Source of the DNA: CALMEC01 sp963765105
GTDB lineage: Bacteria > Actinomycetota > Thermoleophilia > Miltoncostaeales > Miltoncostaeaceae
NCBI GenBank assembly: GCA_963765105.1
Contig: CAVXUW010000002.1
Span: 1,426,001 to 1,490,000 of the forward strand
Reading direction: 5' to 3'
Length of the DNA: 64,000 bases
The notes under the pieces were generated by a model. That model was not told the origin of the DNA. It was given only the letters and a program-made list of their open reading frames with translations, and did not search any database. Below are positions 9,147 to 18,466 of the stretch, one piece after another; the stretch's first letter is position 1; the number at the start of each line of letters is the position of its first letter. Made by a program: the position numbers and the translations under genes.

Positions 9147-11147
9147 TCACTGGTCCGGCCAGGTGACGGGCGCCACCTGGGATCGAGCTCGAGGGGCGTC
9201 CTGGCGACGCCGAGTCACAGCCAGATAGGCGGCCGCCGCCAGCAGCAGCAACAGCCCTCCGTAGAGCAGCGGCCGGTTGTCGGAACTGGTCGCGGCGACA
9301 CCGGACGTCGCCGGTTGCGCGGCAGCGGCGGCCGAACCCGCCTGGCCTGCTTGGCCCGGCTGGGACGCGGCCCCGAGACCGTCACTGCCCTGCCCAGGGG
9401 CCTGTCCCAGGGCTCCGCCGTCAGGGCCCTGGGGCGCCGCGGCTGCCGCCGATGCTGCCAGCCCGGGGAAGGCAGCCAGCAGCAGTGGTACGGGGACTCC
9501 GTAGGCCGGAGGCTCCTTCGGCGCCGGAGCGGTGTAGTGGGTCGGGTCCTTGAACGTGATGACGCCCTGGTAGGTGGCGTAGGTGCGCTGCGCGAGATGG
9601 TCGATGCATCGCAGCCGCATCGTGTAGTCCCCGTGCAGCGACACCCCGTTCATGGCGGCAAACTTGTGCATCGCGTTCTGCAGGGGCACCCCGAACGGGG
9701 CGTCGTGCCGCACCCCGGCCCTGGTGTTCGACACGACGGTGATCCCCGCGGCCGGGAACCCTGGGCCGGTCAGCTGCGCCACGATGTTCGTCGCCTCGGC
9801 CGGACAGGCACCCGAGGTGACCGCATACATCGGCGAGATGTCTTGCCCTGTGGCGGGAATGAAGGTCATGGAACCGTCCGCCGCCTGAGCTGCCGGCTGC
9901 CCCGCGGCCATCGTGGCGAGCACCAGCAGCGGCAGGATCGCCGCCGTGGCACCCGCCGCCCGCCGCCGACGGCGCAACCAGGCCAGCAGCGGGCCGTAAC
10001 CGTGACCTGCCCGCAGTCTGCGGCGGATCACGAGCCAACCCAACCCGAAGGCGACGACTCCGGCGAACGCCATCACCCCGGCGGACAGCCCGGTGAACGA
10101 CTGCTGGGCGTTGGCCTGCTGCAGGACCGGGTCGACGTTGCCGGTCACCGACTGCGGGTCGACCGTGACCAGGGCGGTGAAGTAGCCCACGGGCTTGAGA
10201 CCGAGCGCCTTCACCGAGAACGTGAAGGAGTTCTGGGGCAGCAACTCGGGCAGCTCAGGCACGTCCTTGGCAAGGATGTTGCCGCCCAGTACGTCCGTGA
10301 TCCGCACGCTCTGCCGGCCCATCAGCCGTACGTTGCCCTCGTTGTGCACCGTGAAGGTGACCGTGGCGTCGCCGCTGACTCCCCCACCCTCGTAGTGGGG
10401 CTCGAGGTGGTCGACGCGGATCCGGGGGACCAGCTTCCCGGCCACCCGGACGTACAGCCGGGTGCCGACCCGGTTCTCGATCGAGACGGTGTTGCCCTTG
10501 GCGTCCTTGGCGAAGGTGCGCAGCGAGGCGACGATGCCGCCGGCATGGTCACCCGGCTCGGCGTTGCGGGGCACCCTCAGGGTGAACGGCATCACCACGC
10601 TCGAGTGGGCGGGCACCGTCACCTGGCTGCGGGCCAGCTTGACCCAGCTGCCGACGTCGAGCGAGGACCTGCTCGAGGGAACGACGCTGTAGCCACCGGT
10701 GGTGGTGTTCTTGCCGTCGGCCGCATAGACCGACAACGTCACCGGCTGGTTGGTGACGTTGAGGACCGCCGCATGGTCGACGACCAGCTGGCCCGGCTTG
10801 AGGTTGTGGTAGGTCCAGGTGGTGCGCAGGTCGGGGGCCTTGGCCGACGCCGGCTGCAGCCCGAAGGTCACCGGCCCCTTGACCTTGGAGTTCTTGTCCT
10901 TGGAATCCTTGTCCTTGGAATCCTTGTCACCGGAGTCCGAGCCCGAGCCGTCGTCCGAGATGCCGCCGTCGTCCCCGGCGAGCACCGGGCCCGTGGCCGT
11001 GGTGGCAGGCATGGTGGCCGACCGCGGGCCGCCGCCGGCCAGGGCCGGGGCTGCCGCTGCTCCGCCGACCCCCAGCACCAGGGCCAGGACGGCGATCGTC
11101 CGAAGCGCACTGCCTGCGACCCGGGCACCGAAATGACTGTCAGACAT
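9147..11147 (-). CDS. DUF916-like (WxL-associated) membrane-anchored surface protein with a C-terminal two-Cys module
   Basis: 666 residues from ATG 11145-11147, with GAGAGG upstream and a signal peptide (TIAVLALVLGVGG...PALAGG). A Lys/Asp/Ser repeat (DKDSKDKDSK) follows. The next 250 residues read as a DUF916-type fold: GPVTFGLQPASA, HNLKPGQLVVDHAAVLNVTNQPV, VPAHSSVVMPFTLRVP and EPGDHAGGIVASL. A TM helix near 365-385 (FAGVVAFGLGWLVI), an Arg-rich stretch, another hydrophobic segment, a two-Cys module (about 430-540, GACPAEATN and RLRCIDH) and a last TM (LLYGGLLLLLAAAAYLAV) complete it. In Firmicutes DUF916 proteins partner WxL proteins at the cell wall; here the neighbouring upstream gene encodes a WxL-like domain. 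Function by analogy only. Confidence 0.7.
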   Translation of the reverse strand: MSDSHFGARVAGSALRTIAVLALVLGVGGAAAAPALAGGGPRSATMPATTATGPVLAGDDGGISDDGSGSDSGDKDSKDKDSKDKNSKVKGPVTFGLQPASAKAPDLRTTWTYHNLKPGQLVVDHAAVLNVTNQPVTLSVYAADGKNTTTGGYSVVPSSRSSLDVGSWVKLARSQVTVPAHSSVVMPFTLRVPRNAEPGDHAGGIVASLRTFAKDAKGNTVSIENRVGTRLYVRVAGKLVPRIRVDHLEPHYEGGGVSGDATVTFTVHNEGNVRLMGRQSVRITDVLGGNILAKDVPELPELLPQNSFTFSVKALGLKPVGYFTALVTVDPQSVTGNVDPVLQQANAQQSFTGLSAGVMAFAGVVAFGLGWLVIRRRLRAGHGYGPLLAWLRRRRRAAGATAAILPLLVLATMAAGQPAAQAADGSMTFIPATGQDISPMYAVTSGACPAEATNIVAQLTGPGFPAAGITVVSNTRAGVRHDAPFGVPLQNAMHKFAAMNGVSLHGDYTMRLRCIDHLAQRTYATYQGVITFKDPTHYTAPAPKEPPAYGVPVPLLLAAFPGLAASAAAAAPQGPDGGALGQAPGQGSDGLGAASQPGQAGQAGSAAAAAQPATSGVAATSSDNRPLLYGGLLLLLAAAAYLAVTRRRQDAPRARSQVAPVTWPDQ

Positions 11148-11209
11148 CGGGTTTCCTCTCCGTGCTCCTGCTGGGCTGCGCACTGGCTGCGGTGGCTCCA
11201 CCGCTGGGT

Positions 11210-11243
11210 GGGGCGGGGAAAGCCCGAGAGCCTTCCCCGCCCC
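11210..11243 (-). terminator. 11-bp GC-rich hairpin after the WxL-like gene
   Basis: GGGGCGGGGAA (11210-11220) is complementary to 11233-11243 with a 12-base loop. It lies 36 bases beyond the stop of the gene ending at 11279 and before the DUF916-like start. It is probably an intrinsic, T-poor terminator or attenuator. Confidence 0.5.
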
Positions 11244-11278
11244 CGCCGGTCACCCGGCCGGTGACCGACGCGCCATCA

Positions 11279-12865
11279 TCAGATTGCGGTGATGACCAGG
11301 GTGGTGTTGTAGACACCGGCAGCGGTCGTCGTCGGGGCCTGCAGCGTGAGCTGGGCACCGAAGACGGCCTGGCCGACCGAGGCGCCGGCAGCGGCGGACC
11401 CGAGGGTGCGCACCGCCTTCAGACCGGCGACCGGGTTGGAGACAGCACCGACGGCAACGCCGGCGCCTGCCGGGACTGCCGCACCGGGGGTGGCAGTGAC
11501 CGACGGGTCGTTGCTGACCAGCGACGGCGTCCAGCCCAGGTTCTCGCTGTTGATCTTGTTCGTGGCAGAGGTGGTCGACACGAAGTCGCCCGCCGTGCCG
11601 CTGACCGTGTAGCCGAGGCTGCCGGCCCGGGTGTCGGTGACAGTGACCGGGTTCATGGCCTTCGGCGCGGTGACGAACAGCGAGTTGGTGGCGTTCAGCG
11701 TGGCCGCACCCAGGTCGACCACGGTGTTGGCCGCGGTCAGGGTGAGGGTGCCGCCGGCACCGATGGTGGTGGTGATGTTCTCGCCACCGGGCAGGGTGTA
11801 CCCGGCGAACGCGGTGACCGTGGCCGACGCGGCCGCCGAGGTCGACCCCAGGAACAGGGCGACGTTGGCGGGCACGAAGGTCGCGGTGTACGAGTGCGTA
11901 CCCGCGGCGACACCGGTGAGGCTGAGGGTCGCCACACCGCTGCTGACCGCCGAGGCGCCGACCTTGGTCGCCCCCTCGAAGAAGTCGACCGTGCCCGCAG
12001 CGCCGGCCGGAGCCACCGCAGCGGACAGGACGACCGGGTCGACCGTGGTACCGGCGGTCGCGGCCAGCGTCGTCGTGGTGGACGCCGCCGGAGCGGAGAC
12101 CGTGAACGACGTAGCGGCCGAGGTGGACCCGGCGAGGAAGACGCCCGCAGCCGGCGTGAACTGCGCCGTCAACGAGCGGACGCCACCGGGCAGCGCGGTC
12201 GTGGTGAACGAAGCGGTGCCGGCTGCCACGGCCACCGGGGCCGAGTTCAGCTTGGTGGCGCCGTCGTAGAAGTCGACGGAGCCGGACACCGCGACGCCGG
12301 ACGTGACGGTGGCCGTCATCGTCACGGACGTGCCGAGGTTCACCGGGCTGGCCGGCGAGACCGCGAGCGCGGTGGTGGAGGTCGGAGCCCCTGCCTGCGC
12401 CGCCGTGAAGGTGTTGCCGGTGGCGGCCGTGCCGGTGACCGTCAGCACCGCGTCGTACGAGCCGAACAACGTCGTGCCGAGCGAGTTGATGCACTCGCCG
12501 ACCACGGTGTAGGTACCCGCACCGAAGGTGGTGCCGGCCCCCTGGGCGATCGCGTCGAGCGAGTTCGCGATCGGGGCTCCCGTGTTCACCAGGTCGCCGA
12601 CCACGGCGAGGCTGGTGTTGCCGACCAGGAAGAGGCCGCCGGTCCACCCCGCGTTGGTCGAGGTGATGCGAGCCCGGAAGTTGGTGGCACCCACGGGGCA
12701 GGGGGCCGTGCTCTTGACGTTGAACAGCGAGGCGCCGGTGCCGTTGGGCACCACCAGCCCGCCGATGGTCGCGGCCGAGGAGGCCGGCGCCACGGCCACC
12801 GCGCCGGTGAGCGCGATCGCGGCCACGGCGAGGGCCGAGCCGATCCGAACGGAGTTGAGCTTCAT
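11279..12865 (-). CDS. secreted WxL-like protein with two-Cys module and two Ig-like repeats
   Basis: 528 residues from ATG 12865, with a Sec signal ending in PASSA. Residues about 33-150 form a diverged two-Cys module (APCPVGATN and VVGECINSLGTTLFG). Residues 160-345 hold two Big_5-like repeats (ALAVSPASPVNLGTSVTMTA...GSVDFYDGATK; VDPVVLSAAVAP...GTVDFFEGATK). The C-terminal 170 residues resemble a WxL domain: VTDTRAGSLGYTVSGTAGDF, NLGWTPSLVS and the closing AGVYNTTLVITAI. WxL domains bind peptidoglycan in low-GC Gram-positives. There is no membrane anchor. The gene precedes the DUF916-like gene, the same pairing as in Firmicute WxL loci. Confidence 0.68.
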   Translation of the reverse strand: MKLNSVRIGSALAVAAIALTGAVAVAPASSAATIGGLVVPNGTGASLFNVKSTAPCPVGATNFRARITSTNAGWTGGLFLVGNTSLAVVGDLVNTGAPIANSLDAIAQGAGTTFGAGTYTVVGECINSLGTTLFGSYDAVLTVTGTAATGNTFTAAQAGAPTSTTALAVSPASPVNLGTSVTMTATVTSGVAVSGSVDFYDGATKLNSAPVAVAAGTASFTTTALPGGVRSLTAQFTPAAGVFLAGSTSAATSFTVSAPAASTTTTLAATAGTTVDPVVLSAAVAPAGAAGTVDFFEGATKVGASAVSSGVATLSLTGVAAGTHSYTATFVPANVALFLGSTSAAASATVTAFAGYTLPGGENITTTIGAGGTLTLTAANTVVDLGAATLNATNSLFVTAPKAMNPVTVTDTRAGSLGYTVSGTAGDFVSTTSATNKINSENLGWTPSLVSNDPSVTATPGAAVPAGAGVAVGAVSNPVAGLKAVRTLGSAAAGASVGQAVFGAQLTLQAPTTTAAGVYNTTLVITAI

Positions 12866-12920
12866 GTCTCGAGATCCACCTTTCAGGTGTTCAGGACGAA
12901 GGAGGTAGGTCGGGCACTGC

Positions 12921-14006
12921 TCAGTTGGTGTTGGTCTTCGTGGTGGCGCCGCAGGTCGCGATCGGGGCGAAGCCGTACTGCGCGATCGTGTTGCTGTTGG
13001 TGCACACCAGCGAGGTCGAACCCACGAACACCGTCGACGTCGGCGCGGTCGCCAGAGCGGCGGTCGGGACGGCGTTGTAGACGGTGCGGGTGGCCGTGCC
13101 GTAGGTGCCCTGCAGCACGATCGGCGAGACGGCGGCCTGGATGCCGCTGTTGGCGCTCACGAAGTCGATCGAGCCGAGCGAGGCGTTGCCGCGCAGGTCG
13201 CTGATGGTGCCGGAGGTCTGCGCGATGAACTGGGCCACCGAGATCGGCACCAGCTGGTTGCCGTTGGTCAGGGCACGACCGTCGTGCTCCTGGATCTGGG
13301 TGGCGTTGATCGTGTCCTTGACGCAGGTGCCCCAGCCACCGGCACCGACGGTGTCGGTCAGACCGAGGAAGGTGGCCCAGAAGCTGCGGGTGCCCGAACC
13401 CGGAGCCGGGATCAGCGGCTCGAAGATGCAGGAGCCCGTGTTGGCCGTGTAGATCGCGACCAGGTCGGCCTTGTTCAGGGTGTGCGGGATGCCGCTGGCG
13501 GCCTGGGTCGCGTAGGTGAGCGAGTCGGTCGCCAGCGGGATGTAGGTGATGGTGCCGATGCCGGGAGAGGTGCTCGGGTTGTTGCCGCTCGAGCTACGGG
13601 CGACGTTGACGCAGTTGGTCATGTTCGGCGAGGTCACGACGGCGCCGCCCACGACGGCCGGCGAACCGGCGAAGGTGGCTGCCCGCATGGCCGCCGAGAG
13701 GGCGTTGGTGCCCTCGCCGGAGTTCTTCGGCACGGTGAACGAGCAGTTGGTGTTACCGGTCCGGGTGCCGATGGTGCGCCCGATGGGGGTCGACTTGTAG
13801 TTGGAGATCAGCGGGTTGCCGGAGCCGTCCTTGATGACGTTGGACAGGCCCTCCATCACGTCCTGGGTGGTGTCGGAGCCGGTCGCCACCAGGGTGGTGG
13901 TGTTGCCGACGTTGGTGTCGGCCTGTGCGGTGCCAGAGCTGGCCAGTGAGAAGGCGAGCAGGCCGGCGACGGCGACGGCTCCCCCGAGGGTCTTCTGGAG
14001 CTTCAC
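12921..14006 (-). CDS. secreted PstS-like substrate-binding protein
   Basis: 361 residues from a GTG at 14006 with GAGAGG upstream. The signal peptide runs LLAFSLASSGTAQA. The mature start TTTLVATGSDTTQDVMEGL parallels PstS GSDT-type ligand loops. SGIPHTLNKADLVAIYT matches the substrate-binding protein lobe where PstS proteins read LTGKQLADIFTG. PAPGSGTRSFWATFLG is the second ligand-binding loop. No TM anchor follows, so the protein is free or captured by neighbours. Ligand is presumably an oxyanion; the binding residues differ enough from classical PstS that phosphate is not assured. A terminator hairpin lies between this gene and the upstream PstS-like gene. Confidence 0.7.
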   Translation of the reverse strand: MKLQKTLGGAVAVAGLLAFSLASSGTAQADTNVGNTTTLVATGSDTTQDVMEGLSNVIKDGSGNPLISNYKSTPIGRTIGTRTGNTNCSFTVPKNSGEGTNALSAAMRAATFAGSPAVVGGAVVTSPNMTNCVNVARSSSGNNPSTSPGIGTITYIPLATDSLTYATQAASGIPHTLNKADLVAIYTANTGSCIFEPLIPAPGSGTRSFWATFLGLTDTVGAGGWGTCVKDTINATQIQEHDGRALTNGNQLVPISVAQFIAQTSGTISDLRGNASLGSIDFVSANSGIQAAVSPIVLQGTYGTATRTVYNAVPTAALATAPTSTVFVGSTSLVCTNSNTIAQYGFAPIATCGATTKTNTN

Positions 14007-14165
14007 TGAGATTGTCCTCTCGCTGTTCGACTGCGCTTCACCGGTCGGTGGGCGGCAGCGGCGTCGTCCGGCGTTAACCTCGTGGTGCTGTTCGCTTGAG
14101 GCTCGGCCGGTCGGGTCACCTGATACGGGTGGAGCTGCGGTGCTGGGTGGAGCGGGTGGTACTGG

Positions 14166-14202
14166 TTGGCACGGCGCCTCATGACCGGAGGCGCCGTGCC
14201 AA
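14166..14202 (-). terminator. 14-bp perfect hairpin overlapping the end of the large PstS-like gene
   Basis: TTGGCACGGCGCCT (14166-14179) pairs exactly with 14189-14202 with a 9-base loop. The stem includes the last codons and the stop of the gene ending at 14179. It would stop or damp transcription before the secreted PstS-like gene that starts at 14006. Confidence 0.6.
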
Positions 14203-16772
14203 CCTCGGCAGCGCGGGGCCCACGAGGGCGGCTGCGAGGCCGAGGATCAGGGAGATCGCCAGCGCGAACCGTGACCTGCCGGCGGACTCGGAGTCCGCGG
14301 CGGTACTGGCGCCGGTGATCGGGGTGGACGAGCTGCCGTCGCCGGCGCTCGGCGTCGTGACCGGCAGACCCGAAGGGGTGCCGGTCGCCGAGGGGTCGAC
14401 CGAGGGCTCGGACGACGGTGCAGCCGTGGTGCCGCCACCACCGCCGGTCGTACCGGACCCGCCCCCCGTCCCGGTGGAGCCCGTCGACCCGCCTGTGCTG
14501 GTCGAGCTCGACCCGGAGCTCGTGACGGGTGGCGGACCGACCCGCTTCTGGATGGCTGTCGCCGCCGTGAGAGCTGCCGTCCGCATCGAGGTGGGCAGCG
14601 GCAGGTAGCCCTCGGGCAACGTGCCCGGCGCGAGGCCCGGTTGCTGGCCTGAGCCGACCGCGTAGCGGATGAAGGCGGCGTAGGCCTTGGCATCGGCGAC
14701 CGTGAGGATGCCGGGCGCCGCCACCGCGTAGGTCACCAGCGGAAGCGGATAGGCGGCGGCCTGGGACGAGGCCGGGTCGGCGGTCACGACACCGGTGGTG
14801 CCGCTGGGTCGCGCCACCGTCAGGGCCGACGACAGCGCTGAGCTCGTCGGAGCCACGAACACCCCGGCCGAGTTGCGAAGCCGGGCGGTCACCAGGCCGT
14901 ACCGGGCGGCGGTCGCGGTGTCGGTCACCGCCAGCAGCTGCCGGCGCCCCAGCAGCTGCAGCGAGCGCTTCTTCCAGGCGGGCGGCTTGCCGTTGGCGTC
15001 CCAGAAGGTGCGCGCCAGACTGTCGCCGCGAACCGCAGAACGGGCGGCCTCGTGCAGGTCCTGCGCATAGGGGTGCTCGTCGAGACTGCACAACGGCGGA
15101 GCGCCGTCGACCGGAGTGGCACAGTAGGGGTCCACCTTCGGGAAGTCCGGTCGGGGCAGGGACATGCCCTGGTAGAAGGGGTTGACCCGCATCCCCCAGG
15201 GGTCGGGCAGCCCCGCCAGCCAGTCCGCGGCCGCCTGGTCGGCCGTCACCCACTGCCACAACAGGTCGGTGGCGCTGCTGTTGCCCAGCGGGGCGATCAG
15301 GTCGATCCCCCCGCTGAAGGTCGCCGAGCTCAGGTCGGGGTTGGCCGCCCGGAACTCGGGGTCCAGGGTGATGTTGTCGACGTTCTTCTGGAGGTAGTTC
15401 GCCGTCCCGTTGCCGGGGGCCCCGAACCGGTAGGACTGGGTGAGCAGCTTGGCCACCAGTCGCTGGGTGAGGTTGAGCTGCGCCACCGGCTCGCCGTCGC
15501 GGGAGTGGTCCGTGGCCAGCGGACCGGTCTGGCGGTCCACCGAGACCGCGATCGCCAGGCCGGACACGGCGATCGGGGCGTAGCGGTACACCCGGTCCGA
15601 CGGGGGTGCGCCGGCCGGCCCGTTCACGAAGACCAGGCCTGGGGTGTCAGTGGCCAGGGTGCGCTGGGCGGTGGCGTCGGGCGTCTGCGAGTAGCCGAAG
15701 ACCGGGCCGTTGTTCGCGCACAGCGCCGGCTGCCAGCGCAGCACCGCCTCGGCGGCGGACTCGACGCCGGCGGTCTCACGTTCTGCGGCCGACAGCGGGC
15801 ACACGTTGCCGACCGCCACGAACTGCAGCGGCACGACCAGTCGCGCGGCCCAGTTCGTCGTCGACAGCGGAGAGGTGTCGAGCCGATGCGTGCCCTGGGC
15901 GAGAACCCCCGCCCGCGCCGTCCCGTCGACCTCGGCCTCACCGCGGGGGACGACGACGAGCCAGCAGCTGCGCGGCCGGCCGGCATTGGTGCCGCTGGTG
16001 AGCTTCTGGCCGCACCCCAGACCCGGGGCTTCGCGGTAGGTCATGGCCTCGAAGAAGACCTGGCCGGTGCCGTTCGCCCGGGTGCGGGCGTAGGTGATCT
16101 CATTCGTGGTCGTGTTGTCGTAGAACTGGTTCTTCAGGGTGTCGATCCCGCTGACCGTCACCCCGGTGACCGATACGAACGGTACGAAGACATTGCCGGT
16201 GGCGCCGGTCAGCAGCGGGTCCTTGGCGTCGCGGTAGGTCGAGGTGGTGAGCTGCCGGGACGCCGAGTTCTGGCCGCCGCGCGGCCGCCGCGCTGGTCGA
16301 ACGCGGCGCTGCCGCCGAACTCGCACTGGGTGCGCTCAGGGCCGGTGGCCGCCTCGCCCCAGCACTGCATGATCTGCAGGTAGTCGACGTCGAACGCAGC
16401 TTGGTCGTTGGTCGGGCGACCCCCGGTCCAGCTGACCTTCACGGTCTGGTTGATCAGGTCGCGGGTCTGCGCGACAGTCACTTTCAGGCCGGCGAAGCTC
16501 CCGCTGCCGCTGACAGTGACGGCACTGGACGCCGGAGTCGCGGCGTTCTGGGCGCCGCCGACCGCCGCGATCTCGACCGGCTGCACCAGGGCTGCCGCCG
16601 CCGGGGCGGCGACGCCGGTACCGTCGGTGACATCGGCCGCCGTGAGCCGCCCCAACCAGGGGGCGGCTGCCCCGGTCGTGACGGCGCCCAGCGCAAGCAC
16701 TGCCAGCAGGGCCAGGGCTCGCGCCGCGCCCCCGGTGGTGTCACCCGAACCCGCACGCAGAGCGGTGCTCAC
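14179..16772 (-). CDS. large membrane-anchored PstS-like surface protein (one frameshift)
   Basis: About 864 codons from a GTG at 16772 that overlaps the pstS stop as GTGA. A signal or anchor helix (ALALLAVLALGAVTTGAAAPWL) leads into an extracellular region. The frame changes near 16270 but resumes at once. A PstS-like half is seen near residues 320-690 (NLTQRLVAKLLTQSYRFG, DLIAPLGNSSATDLLWQWVTADQ, VTDTATAARYGLVTARLRN and YPLPLVTYAV). A Ser/Thr/Gly-rich spacer and a final TM (FALAISLILGLAAALVGPAL) with an Arg tail anchor it. It is twice the length of an ordinary PstS, so it may combine a second domain with the binding fold. Ligand unknown. Confidence 0.65.
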
Positions 16773-18466
16773 GCGTCACGCTCGGCTTCGGCGATCTTGC
16801 GTGAGATCAGCGGCGGACCGAAGGCGGCGCCCAGCAGGGCCAGCACCGACATCACCATCAGCACCGAGCGCAGGCCGGAGTCGGCGTAGTCGGCAGCGAG
16901 CAGCACCTGCTGCCCGATGGCGTTCGTGGTGCCGCCCCCGGCGGCGAGCACCGCGCCGGTGTCGCCGTCCGCGCCGGTGCCTGCTCCAGCGACGTTGCCG
17001 GTGCCGCCGAGAGCACCGCCCTGCTGCCCCGCTCCGGCAGTCGCTCCACCAGCGACCCCACCACCGGTCGTGCTGCCAGCGCCGAGGCCGCCGTTCGCCG
17101 TCGTCCCGCCGGTGCCCCCTGCGGTGACACCTCCGCCGGTGGTACCACCCGTACCGCCGGCGGTACCACCCCCGGCGGTGCCGCCGGCCCCACCCGCAGC
17201 AGCGGTGCCACATTGTGTGGCGCCCTGCTTGTCGCAGGCAGCGGGCTGCGGGGCAGTCACCGCGAGGGTGTTGGTGCCGTTGCTCGAGAACGTCGGGTTG
17301 CGGCAGCTGCTGAGGTTGATGGACTGTGCCACGACCCCGGGAATCTTCTTCACCACGTCGAGCCCGGCCTTGACCAGGTTGATGGGCAGCGGTGAGTAGC
17401 CCAGCACGTCGGCCGACTTCTGGCCGTCGCAGAGGAAGTAGTAGGCGAACGCGCCGAGCGTCGCACCCTTGGCGGCGCTGAACGAGCCACCGCTGGCGTC
17501 GACCGCGGTAGGCACGATCATGTAGCTGTAGCTCGACAGCGGGTAGGCCCGCTTGTCGGCGTTGCCGTAGACACCGTCCAGGTTCTGCGTCAGGTCGGAC
17601 GTTGATGGTGGCGCCGGTCAGGCCCACCGCCACGTTCGACGCCGTCGGCGCCACGTAGTACCCGGACTTGTTGAGCAGCTTGACCACAGGGAAGCCGGCG
17701 TTCAGCGCGTAGGAGTACTCGACGTAGGTGATCGCACCCTCGCTCGAGCTCTGCGCCACGTAACCGGCGACCCCGGTCGACAGTGCCTGGGCGATGAAGC
17801 CGCTGCCCGCCTTGGTCGGGTACTGCGAGGTCTGACCGCAGGGGGCCTGCCGGCCGGCGCTGACGCAATAGGCGTCCCAGGTCGACTGGTAGGCCTTGGA
17901 CATGTAGCGGGTGAACTGTGCCGTGGTGCCCGACCCGTCCGACCGCACCACCGGCACGATCCGGCGGGGTGGCAGGTTGAGACCGGGGTTGTCGGCCTTG
18001 ATGGCCGGGTCCGACCAGTTCGTGATGACCCCGGTGAAGATCTTGGTGAGGTTCTGGCCGGACAGGCGTAGCTGGGTCACCCGCTTGCCGGCGATCTTGA
18101 GGTTGTACATGAACGAGGTGCCGCCGGCCACGATCGGCATGTAGGCGAAGCCCCGGGTGGGCTTCTCGTCGAGAACGCCACCGTCGGTCAAGCCGTAGGG
18201 GATCTCGGAGACCCCGAAGTCGACCGTGTTGTTCCGGAACTGGTTGCGGCCGTCGCTCGATCCGGTCGAGGCGTACTCGACCTTCATTCCGGCGCGCTTG
18301 ACGTTCGCGGTCCACTGCTGGATCGCGTTGGCCGACCAGGTCGAGCCGGCGCCGGAGATCGGTACGTAGGTCACCTCGGCCGAGGCGCGTGCGGCTCCGG
18401 CCAGCGACATCAGGACGCCGAGGACGCACGCCACCAGCGCGGTCGCGAATCGGACCGGGCGGCCAC
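16769..18466 (-). CDS. pstS: phosphate-binding protein PstS with C-terminal membrane anchor (frameshifted)
   Basis: The start is taken as GTG 18464-18466, because AAGGAGG stands five bases upstream; a frame slip within the first few codons then leads into the signal peptide (ALVACVLGVLMSLAGAARASA). PstS ligand loops are clear: SGAGSTWSANAIQQW, YASTGSSDGRNQF, VDFGVSEIPYG and PVVRSDGSGTTAQFTRY. A second slip near 17600 joins to SYMIVPTAVD. After the binding domain comes a Gly/Thr-rich linker of about 100 residues and a TM helix (SVLMVMSVLALLGAAFG) with a charged tail. Most PstS proteins of Gram-positives are lipoproteins; here a C-terminal helix replaces the lipid. Confidence 0.85.

Noticed and set aside
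7989..11264. A plus-strand open frame of about 1,090 codons
   Set aside because: It is antisense to four secreted-protein genes, has extreme Arg/Gly/Val content and no recognisable domain; long antisense frames are common at this GC content.
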